Below, one piece after another: positions 1-6,184 of a stretch of 21,997 bases of DNA. A program made the translations under genes and the position numbers. Origin of the DNA: a virus. Below the pieces are notes generated by a model, which was not told the origin of the DNA, searched no databases, and saw only the letters and a list, made by a program, of their open reading frames with translations. Numbering within the stretch: position 1 is the stretch's first letter; each line of letters begins with the position of its first letter. Where the stretch lies: positions 1 to 21,997 of IMG/VR virus record IMGVR_UViG_3300020172_001259; one strand, written 5' to 3'.

Positions 1-196
1 AAGACCTAATATAGACAAGAGCGTAGGCAAGAGCAGAGAAGATAAAACCGTACTGGTCAGTAGTTAGCGCGTAACCAATCCACAAGACTTCGTTAAAAAG
101 AAGCACTAGCCAGCCCCAAATAGTTTTACGTCCAACAAAGTAAATCCCGCCAACGCCTATAACAGCAAGGACCCAGGACCCATACTCCATAATCAT
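1..196 (-). CDS. Small membrane protein, 3' end cut by window edge
   Basis: An open frame runs from ATG at 196 to the window edge, giving about 65 residues without a stop. The ATG overlaps the TGA of the dNMP kinase gene (ATGA), so translation is probably coupled. The protein starts MIMEYGSWVLAVIGVGGIYF and is hydrophobic, with two or three likely membrane segments (residues about 7-20, 26-41 and 50-63) separated by short polar turns such as GRKTIWGW and TTDQYG. The pattern of short Trp-rich helices resembles small phage membrane proteins that look like half of a PnuC-type nicotinamide riboside transporter, but that is an impression and not a domain match. No function is assigned. The end of the protein lies outside the window. 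Confidence 0.7.
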   Translation of the reverse strand, partial: MIMEYGSWVLAVIGVGGIYFVGRKTIWGWLVLLFNEVLWIGYALTTDQYGFIFSALAYALVYIRS

Positions 197-735
197 GAGT
201 ACCCTCTCATTCTAGTTTGTATAAGAATCTTAAGGTCATCAAGGGTGCCGTTGTTAAGAAATATCTGGTTAACCTTTTCACCATCCATAGCAGTCTCTGA
301 CGCGTGAGCGTTTACTGGGATGACTCCACTGCGCTTTATGCGCCAAATCTGTGAGTTGTCGTAGTCTCTAATAGCCTTAGCTTCGTTTGGGTACCTAACA
401 TCCGTAATAACATAGTTAACTTCTCCAAACAACTGAAGTTCATTTAATGCTTGCTTTACCCAAAACATATCACCAAAAGTTTTACGAGCGCCTACACCTA
501 AACTTTGTAACATAGTGCGAATTTCTGGGAAAGCAGTCTTGGCAACATCCCAACCATAACTGTCAACGACGGGCTGAACCCTATACCCGCCATCTTTAAC
601 TATAGGGTTCATCTCATAAAGAAGTTTGCGAATAGGGTCTGCAAAAGCGATACGTGTATAGCCATAGTGTTTAACAAGGATGTCAGCAACAGAGTCTTTG
701 CCAGACTGAGCATAACCTGTAAGTCCAATAATCAT
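193..735 (-). CDS. Deoxynucleoside monophosphate kinase
   Basis: A 180-aa P-loop kinase that would phosphorylate dNMPs to dNDPs in the host cytoplasm to feed phage DNA synthesis. The N-terminus carries the nucleotide-binding loop GYAQSGKDS (residues 7-15), with Asp after the Lys as is common in phage dNMP kinases. The motif YVITDVRYPNEA (about residues 108-119) is the second hallmark of this family (T4 gene 1-like). Length is close to the usual 180-240 aa. The ATG overlaps the stop of the primase gene, and its own stop overlaps the next small membrane gene, so it is the nucleotide-supply member of the replication operon. A cellular-type adenylate or thymidylate kinase is less likely given the DVRYPNEA motif. 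Confidence 0.88.
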   Translation of the reverse strand: MIIGLTGYAQSGKDSVADILVKHYGYTRIAFADPIRKLLYEMNPIVKDGGYRVQPVVDSYGWDVAKTAFPEIRTMLQSLGVGARKTFGDMFWVKQALNELQLFGEVNYVITDVRYPNEAKAIRDYDNSQIWRIKRSGVIPVNAHASETAMDGEKVNQIFLNNGTLDDLKILIQTRMRGYS

Positions 736-1661
736 CGAAGCGCCTTCTTTCCATGAACCATGTGACGAGCCTTCTCTAAGCCGTACTGTATCTCGGCTTT
801 GCTCATTCCGCCAACATCTTTCATTTCAGTCTGCTCATAATTAAAGAACCAAGCTTCCTTGCCGTACTCTTGACAAAGAATTAACAGGTTTACGGACGAC
901 TCACGCCCAGACGTGTCATTGTCCATAGCAAAAATAACCCTATCGGCTCCTCTAATAACATTAAACTGTTGCATAGATACTATTGAACCGTAAGTACTAA
1001 CCCCACCTTTAATCCCTACAGATGCTAAACGAACAACATCTAACGGCGACTCAACAACAATCATGTCTCCGCCTGTGTATTGTTTAAAACCAAATAAGGA
1101 ATTACTTTTCTGTACGCCAGTAGGTTGGTTTCTAAAAAACCTAGACTTGTGACCCTTCTCCTGCCATCCCAAAAGCTTGTGGGTATATGGGTCGCGTATA
1201 ACAGTAATCCAATTGCTGTGTCGGTTGTCCCACAGAACTTCGTAGTCTGCTGCCGCAGACGCTGCTAAACCTCTAGCCTTTAATGCTTCCTCTGGTGGCG
1301 TACCAAACGCAGATAACATTGACTCAGTTATATAAGTCAGCTCTTCAAATACTTTTTTAGGCTTTACTGCTTTTTGTAATGCAGCACTAAGATTTGTTGT
1401 TCCATCTTCAAGCCACTCTTTAGATTTGTCGAAGTCCCATTTTTGAATATAAGAGACCAGGGACAACAACCCACCTTTGAAGTGGCATGAAAAACAGATA
1501 TGAGCACCTGTGTCTGAGTTAATCCACCACGACGGGTTACGGTCTTCGTGACCTGTACGCTCAACGTGTGCTGGGCAATAGCCTTGGATTTCGGAACCTC
1601 TAGTAGAGACAACTTCAATACCTAACCTTTCGAGTGTGTCTTCCATTTCCTCTATGGTCAT
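732..1661 (-). CDS. DNA primase (zinc finger plus TOPRIM)
   Basis: A 309-aa DnaG-type primase that would make RNA primers at the phage fork. The N-terminal CHC2-like zinc finger is visible: C29-P-A-H32 followed by C56-x-x-C59 (CPAH and CFSC). The TOPRIM core has the acidic VVESPLD motif with E204 and the FAMDNDTSGRE motif with D247 and D249, which bind Mg2+ for catalysis. The protein is half the length of bacterial DnaG and lacks the C-terminal helicase-binding domain, as in many phage primases. The gene follows the DnaB-like helicase gene with an ATGA overlap (1658-1661) and overlaps the dNMP kinase gene in the same way, so primase and helicase are probably made in a fixed ratio and act together. 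Confidence 0.93.
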   Translation of the reverse strand: MTIEEMEDTLERLGIEVVSTRGSEIQGYCPAHVERTGHEDRNPSWWINSDTGAHICFSCHFKGGLLSLVSYIQKWDFDKSKEWLEDGTTNLSAALQKAVKPKKVFEELTYITESMLSAFGTPPEEALKARGLAASAAADYEVLWDNRHSNWITVIRDPYTHKLLGWQEKGHKSRFFRNQPTGVQKSNSLFGFKQYTGGDMIVVESPLDVVRLASVGIKGGVSTYGSIVSMQQFNVIRGADRVIFAMDNDTSGRESSVNLLILCQEYGKEAWFFNYEQTEMKDVGGMSKAEIQYGLEKARHMVHGKKALR

Positions 1662-2881
1662 AGGTCACTTCCATCAATCTCACGGAACTGGCCATTATTC
1701 CAATCCCACATAAGTGATACTTCTGCGCGACCAGAGTTACGACTGTCAAGAATCTTTAATAGACGTGTGTCGTCTACCGCTTCATCTTCACGCTGTAAAC
1801 CAAACAAAACGTCTGCGTCTTGATGGAAAGATGATGAGTAACCAATAGAGTCAGCAGTTACTTGACCCTTGCTCATCTTCCATTTCAATGCCTGAGTTGA
1901 TACAACAATAGGCACTTTAAACTTTTGAGCCATGCGCTTTAAAGAACGGGTGATGTTAGTGATAGCAAGGGGCTCGTTTGACTTACCAGTCTGCTCATCA
2001 ATCATTAAGTAAGTACCATCAATAAAAACAATGTCTGGATGCAGTACCTGAATCTTGCTGGCGATACCAGTTACGGTCATGCCTGATGCGGCATCAACTA
2101 ACCAAAACTTCTCACGCATCTTTGTAATGTTCTCAAGCTTTTGCTTATACCGTGCTTCTTCTTCTGGTGTTAGCAAGCCATTGATTAATCGACTGTGGGA
2201 AATGCGAGCTCGCATAGAGTCATAACGGGTAATTTGTTCGCTGTTGCTCATCTCAAACGACTGGAACATAACTTTCTTGTCTTGCATGTGCACGTTCTGT
2301 GCAATCTGTAATGCAAGTGTTGACTTACCAGTCTTAGGTGGAGCCACAATAACAATTAACTGACCGTCTTGTAGACCACCAGTTGCTAGGTCCATAGTTG
2401 GGAACCCTGTTGGAACTCCAAGAAGCCCTGGGTTGTTCTTTCGGTACTCATACTCATCCCAACGAGATAGAGGCTCGTTAGTTACATCTAGGTCGCTGCT
2501 CTTACTTAGGCCGTCTTCTTCAAGACTAGAGATACCACTCTGTAATGTAAGCAACGCTGTCTCATGGTCTTGAGCATCAATAAATTTAATAGCCCCATCA
2601 ATCATCCTGATGGTGGCTGCAACGCGGCGCTCTTTAACTACAACATCAATTAGATACTCTAAAGAATCATGTACATCTACTAACTTATAGTTAGGGAAGT
2701 TTTGTCTGATTACATCAAGGCTTGGAACTTCAGCATAAGTGGTGAAGTGTTCACGGGTTAGTTTCCATACCTGTTTATTATCTGGGTCAACAAACCAGGA
2801 GTCATGGACACCGCGTTCAAATAGAAGAGCTAGGTCGCGGTCAGCAAGTACTTTGCTTAATAATTTAGTTTCATTGTTCAT
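1658..2881 (-). CDS. Replicative DNA helicase, DnaB family
   Basis: A 407-aa RecA-fold helicase expected to form a hexamer and unwind the phage fork. The Walker A motif APPKTGKST lies at about residues 180-188, just after the DnaB-typical phrase TGFPTMDLATGGLQDGQ. FQSFEMSNSEQ (about 206-216) is the catalytic-glutamate region. The Walker B strand DIVFIDGTYLM starts near 283, and the QALKWKM and DADVLFGLQRED segments match the later DnaB motifs. The N-terminal 130 residues fit the DnaB N-terminal helical domain, although they are short. The stop overlaps the primase start, and the start (2881) overlaps the stop of the upstream unknown gene. A RecA-type recombinase such as UvsX is excluded by the DnaB-like domain order. 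Confidence 0.93.
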   Translation of the reverse strand: MNNETKLLSKVLADRDLALLFERGVHDSWFVDPDNKQVWKLTREHFTTYAEVPSLDVIRQNFPNYKLVDVHDSLEYLIDVVVKERRVAATIRMIDGAIKFIDAQDHETALLTLQSGISSLEEDGLSKSSDLDVTNEPLSRWDEYEYRKNNPGLLGVPTGFPTMDLATGGLQDGQLIVIVAPPKTGKSTLALQIAQNVHMQDKKVMFQSFEMSNSEQITRYDSMRARISHSRLINGLLTPEEEARYKQKLENITKMREKFWLVDAASGMTVTGIASKIQVLHPDIVFIDGTYLMIDEQTGKSNEPLAITNITRSLKRMAQKFKVPIVVSTQALKWKMSKGQVTADSIGYSSSFHQDADVLFGLQREDEAVDDTRLLKILDSRNSGRAEVSLMWDWNNGQFREIDGSDL

Positions 2882-3285
2882 AAGCCTTTAAAGTCTCGCC
2901 CCCAGTGCCCGTATCGTAGAAGTCTTGATTGTATATCAACAACACCTACAACTTCGGGTCTGAGAGGTAACTCAGATACCAAATGGTTGACCGTGTCGTA
3001 TGCCGTGAAGTATCTAAACGGGTTAGTACCTGCCTTGTCAAGCTGGTCAACCAATGTAGATAAATCTTGTTCCGTTAAATCATATGAGACAAGCTCTAAT
3101 GTAAAGCCTGTTTTGTTTGTATACAGATACAACCAGCTAAGGATGGCTCTGTCAATCTTTTTGTCTATCTTAACAGTTGGAATTATTTTAAACTTTTTGC
3201 CTTTTTTAATTTCAAGTGTTAAAAAAATGTCGGTGGTAACAAGTAGCCTTTTTGGTAACTCGTTACTTATATCCCCATGCTTCAT
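2878..3285 (-). CDS. Unknown protein in replication operon
   Basis: A 135-aa protein I do not recognise. It has a beta-rich N-terminal half with a basic stretch (EIKKGKKFKIIPTVKIDKK) and an alternating alpha/beta C-terminal half. It ends with a striking segment, RPEVVGVVDIQSRLLRYG, followed by HWGRDFKGL. The fold looks compact, with no membrane segment or signal peptide. It lies between the SWIM zinc-finger gene and the helicase gene, four bases after the former and with an ATGA overlap with the latter, so a role in replication or recombination is plausible from context only. The best Shine-Dalgarno match (AGAGGT) lies about 12 bases upstream of the ATG, farther than usual. The overlapping plus-strand frame at 2987-3397 is treated as a shadow. 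Confidence 0.75.
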   Translation of the reverse strand: MKHGDISNELPKRLLVTTDIFLTLEIKKGKKFKIIPTVKIDKKIDRAILSWLYLYTNKTGFTLELVSYDLTEQDLSTLVDQLDKAGTNPFRYFTAYDTVNHLVSELPLRPEVVGVVDIQSRLLRYGHWGRDFKGL

Positions 3286-3289
3286 GGGG

Positions 3290-3604
3290 TTAGAATACCT
3301 CTATCTTTCCAAACTTGATAACAAATTCTCGAAAGTCTGTATTAGATTGGCGAGCCTTGTCCGCATCGTCTTTGGATGCACGGCTAGAAATTTCTAAAGG
3401 ATAGTTGCCGTTATTATTTTCAATGCGCGTCTTTACAAACTTAACATGCTTGCAAGTGGCACGACCTTTAAAGCCAGGGCATGTACAAAATAATTTCTCA
3501 GTTCCTTCTTGAACCGATACTTCGTAGATTCCTGGACCTGGGGTCTGAGTCTGGCTTAGGAAAACCTGCACCAGTCTGTACTCTTCATTCACAGCATTCC
3601 TCAT
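3290..3604 (-). CDS. SWIM-type zinc-finger protein
   Basis: A 104-aa protein with a clear SWIM zinc-binding pattern, CxC...CxH: C40-T-C42-PGFKGRAT-C51-K-H53. SWIM domains bind DNA or protein and occur in Swi2/Snf2 proteins, MuDR transposases and in Sws1-type recombination mediators. Here the domain is nearly free-standing: about 35 residues precede it and a short polar tail follows, with no ATPase or nuclease attached. The start ATG overlaps the stop of the loader ATPase (ATGA at 3601-3604), and the next gene follows after four bases, so it is made with the replication proteins. A role as a single-strand DNA or recombination accessory factor is inference. The zinc site itself is well supported. 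Confidence 0.8.
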   Translation of the reverse strand: MRNAVNEEYRLVQVFLSQTQTPGPGIYEVSVQEGTEKLFCTCPGFKGRATCKHVKFVKTRIENNNGNYPLEISSRASKDDADKARQSNTDFREFVIKFGKIEVF

Positions 3605-4290
3605 TTACGTAGGTCTCCTCTTTGTGACACGACTGGTAGATAGGCAAACGCACCTCTTGCGAAACTCTCTGTTGCGTCTCCATAGAGGCCTGCCCAATCA
3701 TTTAATTCTACGTTTGTTGTAATGATAGTTGGTAATCCGTTGTTATATCTAGTGCGCAAAAGATGGTGGAGCATGTTCTTTTGCCACCCAGAGAGACCCG
3801 CATGTTCCTTGCCAATATCGTCTAAAACTAATACACGAATATTGTAGGCATCCGCTAAAGACTCACCTAGAACACCATGATAGAGGGTGTCCTGGTCATC
3901 TGTCGGCTCATTCATCATAGAACCTTTGAGGTTTAAGAAATCATTAAAGGTCATAAAGTAACAAGGCCTAATCAATGACTCGCTAGCCTTTACGTCAAAA
4001 GCCTCAATTGGCAGGGTTAACATCATTTCTTGGATAGTCGACAAAGCTAAAGTAGTTTTTCCACGCCCTGGGTTGCCGTATAATAGAAGACCTTTTCCAC
4101 ATGATGGATTACCAGCGGCCCGTACTACTTTGCCATCAGCCACAGCCTGAACCCAAGCACGTATTTTTTTAATATCTTCTTGGTCTGATTGTTGGCAGTC
4201 ATCTAAAGTCCAACCCTGAAGTAGGTAGGGAATACCAGCAGACTGTATCCAAGAACGACGTCTAACTTTTTGTTCTTCTAACTTATACAT
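3601..4290 (-). CDS. DnaC-like helicase loader ATPase
   Basis: A 229-aa AAA+ ATPase of the DnaC/IstB type, expected to load the DnaB-like helicase on the origin. I chose the ATG at 4290 (MYKLEEQKVR) and not the longer frame from 4338. It has a strong GGGAGG site six bases upstream and only a short overlap with the preceding stop at 4283. The Walker A motif is GNPGRGKT (residues 72-79), Walker B is VLVLDDIG (153-160), and TIITTN (about 188-193) is the sensor 1 strand. The end (TESFARGAFAYL...VSQRGDLRK) carries the arginines expected in the DnaC family. It sits directly after the winged-helix initiator-like gene and is in the operon with the helicase, the same arrangement as lambda O-P. Confidence 0.9.
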   Translation of the reverse strand: MYKLEEQKVRRRSWIQSAGIPYLLQGWTLDDCQQSDQEDIKKIRAWVQAVADGKVVRAAGNPSCGKGLLLYGNPGRGKTTLALSTIQEMMLTLPIEAFDVKASESLIRPCYFMTFNDFLNLKGSMMNEPTDDQDTLYHGVLGESLADAYNIRVLVLDDIGKEHAGLSGWQKNMLHHLLRTRYNNGLPTIITTNVELNDWAGLYGDATESFARGAFAYLPVVSQRGDLRK

Positions 4291-5203
4291 TAAAACCCTC
4301 CCATGATTTAGATGCGTCATCCTTAAGTGCTGCAACATCGACGTCAGTGTTATTACTTCTGCGGATGTCTGGAAGCATATCTGGCGCCCTCTTTATAAAC
4401 ATACGCCACACCCTATCTGGGTTGTCAAGTCTCTTGTCGTGCTTGATAGTTGATAAAAACTTATCAATTAAAGTTCTTTCTTCTTCGCCGTTGGTTCCGT
4501 GTTTTTCGCGGAGCAACTCGATAGCGCCATTTAATCCAGAGCGGTTGGTTGTCCACTCAGCGATGTGCCAGATTTGTTTCATCTGGTCCGCAAAGTATGT
4601 AGAGACCTGGCTAGGTGTCCAGTCCTTAGTCTCACGGCTAGCAAGTTCAATAACTTTATCCGAGTGACGACTTTGACGAGCCTCTGTTTTTTCGCGGCGC
4701 TTTCGCTCGCGGTCCTTTGCCTTTAGTTCCGCCAAATCATCAGGGTCAATTGGGTCCCCGCCTAACATCTGTTCTCCAATCTTTAGGTCCATAGTTTCAA
4801 AAGTTTCATTGTGGTCCGACTCCGTCGGACCCTCTTTTAATAAAGAATTTGTATATAGACTATTAGGATAATTAGCTATATTGCTATTCTGTGAAATGGA
4901 GTTGCCTTTTTTGGCATGCGGTCCGCGTTCCTTTTTGGCACTCCGTCCGTCTGCCTTTTCGGCATACCGTGATAGATACTCTAGTCCCTCTTCAGTGATT
5001 AGCAACTGACTCCAGTAGTGACCGCCCTGACCCCTACCCTTCTCTAGGGCCACGTAGCCCCTAGAACGGAGCTCAGTCAGCCCTGAGCGGATTACCTTCA
5101 CACCCGTCTGGAAGGCCTCAGAAAGGCCCTCAGCGCCTCGTAGAGCCCCGAATGAGCGAATATGTAGGAGTATACCTAGGGCTTTAGGGCTTATCGGTTC
5201 CAT
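4283..5203 (-). CDS. Winged-helix replication initiator-like protein
   Basis: A 306-aa protein with an N-terminal winged helix-turn-helix (residues about 4-75; helices SPKALGILLHIRSFG and VKVIRSGLTELRSRGY, wing YVALEKGRGQGGHYW) that should bind DNA. A low-complexity linker follows (81-135), with an 8-residue repeat (AEKADGRS, AKKERGPH, AKKGNSIS) and an Asn/Ser-rich stretch. The C-terminal part is charged and helical (about 150-306), with no catalytic motif. I prefer ATG 5203 over the upstream ATG at 5245 because the protein then begins directly at the winged helix and overlaps the upstream gene by only 20 bases. The next gene is a DnaC-like loader, so this is the likely phage initiator, comparable in role to lambda O. 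A transcriptional regulator is the alternative. The linker DNA has origin-like structure. Confidence 0.72.
   Translation of the reverse strand: MEPISPKALGILLHIRSFGALRGAEGLSEAFQTGVKVIRSGLTELRSRGYVALEKGRGQGGHYWSQLLITEEGLEYLSRYAEKADGRSAKKERGPHAKKGNSISQNSNIANYPNSLYTNSLLKEGPTESDHNETFETMDLKIGEQMLGGDPIDPDDLAELKAKDRERKRREKTEARQSRHSDKVIELASRETKDWTPSQVSTYFADQMKQIWHIAEWTTNRSGLNGAIELLREKHGTNGEEERTLIDKFLSTIKHDKRLDNPDRVWRMFIKRAPDMLPDIRRSNNTDVDVAALKDDASKSWEGFNV
4813..4831. repeat. Perfect inverted repeat within initiator gene
   Basis: GGTCCGAC, a 3-base loop TCC, then GTCGGACC form an 8-bp perfect stem. It lies inside the coding sequence, after the A+T-rich stretch in the direction of transcription. Read on the plus strand it is followed by CTCTTTTAATAAAG, so it could also act as a terminator for antisense transcripts; no plus-strand gene is present to need one. 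Confidence 0.7.
4905..4964 (-). repeat. Three 24-bp-spaced direct repeats (iteron-like)
   Basis: On the minus strand the 12-base core TGCCRAAAARGG recurs three times: TGCCGAAAAGGC (4964-4953), TGCCAAAAAGGA (4940-4929) and TGCCAAAAAAGG (4916-4905). Start-to-start spacing is exactly 24 in both intervals. The first two copies also share CGGAC three bases after the core. I looked for a fourth copy one period on either side and found none. The spacing of about 2.3 helical turns and the position beside an A+T-rich stretch fit initiator binding sites. Confidence 0.75.
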
Positions 5204-5852
5204 CACCCTTAGCCTTCTCCAATTCTTCAATAAATACTTTAGCAAAGATACGGGCTATGGCTTCTATTCCTTGATGGAGATTCTCCATATCCTCGACCTC
5301 GTCTTCTTCTTCGTCGTCTTCCCAATCTTCTTCTTCTTCGTAATCTTCTTCCTCCTCCTGAACAATAGGAGCCTCTTTCTTTTCTATAACCTCTTCCTTT
5401 GGAAACTCTGGCTCTTTGATTGCCTTGATATCTGGAGCAGCAGAGATAGGTGAGAGTCCATCACTTAAATCAAAACAAGGAACATCGTTCTCTTTACAGA
5501 CTGCCAAGATGTGCTGGGAGTCCTGGTCTTCATCATCCCACAAGATAAATGCTGAGGTCTTAGAGCTCTTTAATTTTGATGCAGCTTCCTCGAACGGCTT
5601 TATAGTTACGTTCATACTGGCCGCGGGGATGCCTTCGTGTGTTGCATCCTCTGGGGCAAAGATTAAAATATCTTTGTGTTTATCTTTTGCGTACTGGGCA
5701 GCAAAGACCTGACCCTGTGACGGCTTTAATTTATACGGGAGTACTAAGAATCCCTCATTACCATTTGCATAGTAATAATCTTCCATAAGGGCTTCAATGT
5801 TTGCCCGACTTGTTTCCCCGTTACCACCTACGATAACAAAGTACTTTTCCAT
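5184..5852 (-). CDS. Alpha/beta protein with acidic tail, unknown
   Basis: A 222-aa protein. Residues 1-135 alternate hydrophobic strands with helices in a Rossmann-like way (KYFVIVGGNGET, GFLVLPY, DILIFAPEDAT, SAFILWDDEDQDS, DVPCFDLSDGLSPI). The glycine-rich GGNGET turn at residues 9-14 and the late GL-SP motif recall nucleotide-binding SLOG/DprA-like folds, but I cannot confirm a family. Residues 140-190 form an extremely acidic low-complexity linker (21 of 25 residues Glu or Asp at 166-190), then a short amphipathic helix (GIEAIARIFAKVFIEELEKA) ends the protein. A near-perfect AAGGAGG site lies four bases before the ATG, the strongest in this part of the window, so it is probably abundant. 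It is the first soluble gene of the replication block. Acidic tails often recruit DNA-replication partners or mimic DNA; either is inference. Confidence 0.75.
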   Translation of the reverse strand: MEKYFVIVGGNGETSRANIEALMEDYYYANGNEGFLVLPYKLKPSQGQVFAAQYAKDKHKDILIFAPEDATHEGIPAASMNVTIKPFEEAASKLKSSKTSAFILWDDEDQDSQHILAVCKENDVPCFDLSDGLSPISAAPDIKAIKEPEFPKEEVIEKKEAPIVQEEEEDYEEEEDWEDDEEEDEVEDMENLHQGIEAIARIFAKVFIEELEKAKGDGTDKP

Positions 5853-5890
5853 AAGACCTCCTTGTTAGGAGACCCATACTACACAATTTC

Positions 5891-6172
5891 TTATTCTGGT
5901 CTAGTCGGGTTAACAATGGCTGGTTTGTATACAGCTACTCGTTCTACAATAGCTAACAGAGCTGAGCCAAGAAACGCACCAGATACGGCATATAGTACGA
6001 CTCCCTTGGTAGTTGAAACTTCAACTAACCAGCATGCGATGCTTGAAAAACTAATTGAGGAAATAGCATTGGTAACCCTATTACTAATAAAAATACTTAG
6101 AATAGAAACTAGCGGCTCTATGACTGCAAGCAAAAATGCTGTAAAGCATCCGATGAGTATTAGGTCTAGCAT
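5891..6172 (-). CDS. Small integral membrane protein, unknown
   Basis: A 93-aa hydrophobic protein with two strong membrane segments: about residues 4-29 (ILIGCFTAFLLAVIEPLVSI and following) and about 57-78 (GVVLYAVSGAFLGSALLAIV). A weaker one lies at 36-52. The tail VYKPAIVNPTRPE is polar. The ATG at 6172 has a TAGGA site about seven bases upstream, overlapping the stop region of the large baseplate gene. It lies between the tail block and the replication block, where lysis or membrane-associated phage genes often sit. It could be a holin by size and topology, but no endolysin gene lies beside it in the window, so this is not claimed. A plus-strand frame at 5862-6200 covers the same DNA, but that strand has no supported gene anywhere in the window. 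Confidence 0.65.
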   Translation of the reverse strand: MLDLILIGCFTAFLLAVIEPLVSILSIFISNRVTNAISSISFSSIACWLVEVSTTKGVVLYAVSGAFLGSALLAIVERVAVYKPAIVNPTRPE

Positions 6173-6184
6173 AGGGCTATCCTA

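Larger units (their letters stand above)
4813..4973. other. Putative replication origin inside initiator gene
   Basis: Three elements lie in order within the linker-coding part of the initiator-like gene. There are three direct repeats at exact 24-bp spacing (cores within 4905-4964), a segment that is 45 of 56 bases A or T (4835-4890), and a perfect 8-bp inverted repeat (4813-4831). The lambda origin, which lies within gene O between the DNA-binding and helicase-loader-binding parts, has iterons, an A+T-rich DNA-unwinding element and an inverted repeat in this arrangement. The call is by analogy; no origin activity is visible from sequence alone. The repeats could instead be a by-product of a repetitive charged peptide linker. 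Confidence 0.5.

Noticed and set aside
4813-4831. Plus-strand intrinsic terminator
   Set aside because: The stem with a following CTCTTTTAATAAAG looks like one, but no plus-strand gene exists to need it, and the position beside iterons and A+T-rich DNA suggests another role.
5271-5360. CTT/TTC triplet-rich tract as a microsatellite
   Set aside because: It is explained by Glu/Asp codons of the acidic linker; the repeat is imperfect and in frame.
5891-6172. Holin assignment for the small membrane protein
   Set aside because: Size and topology permit it, but no endolysin gene is adjacent and there is no diagnostic motif.
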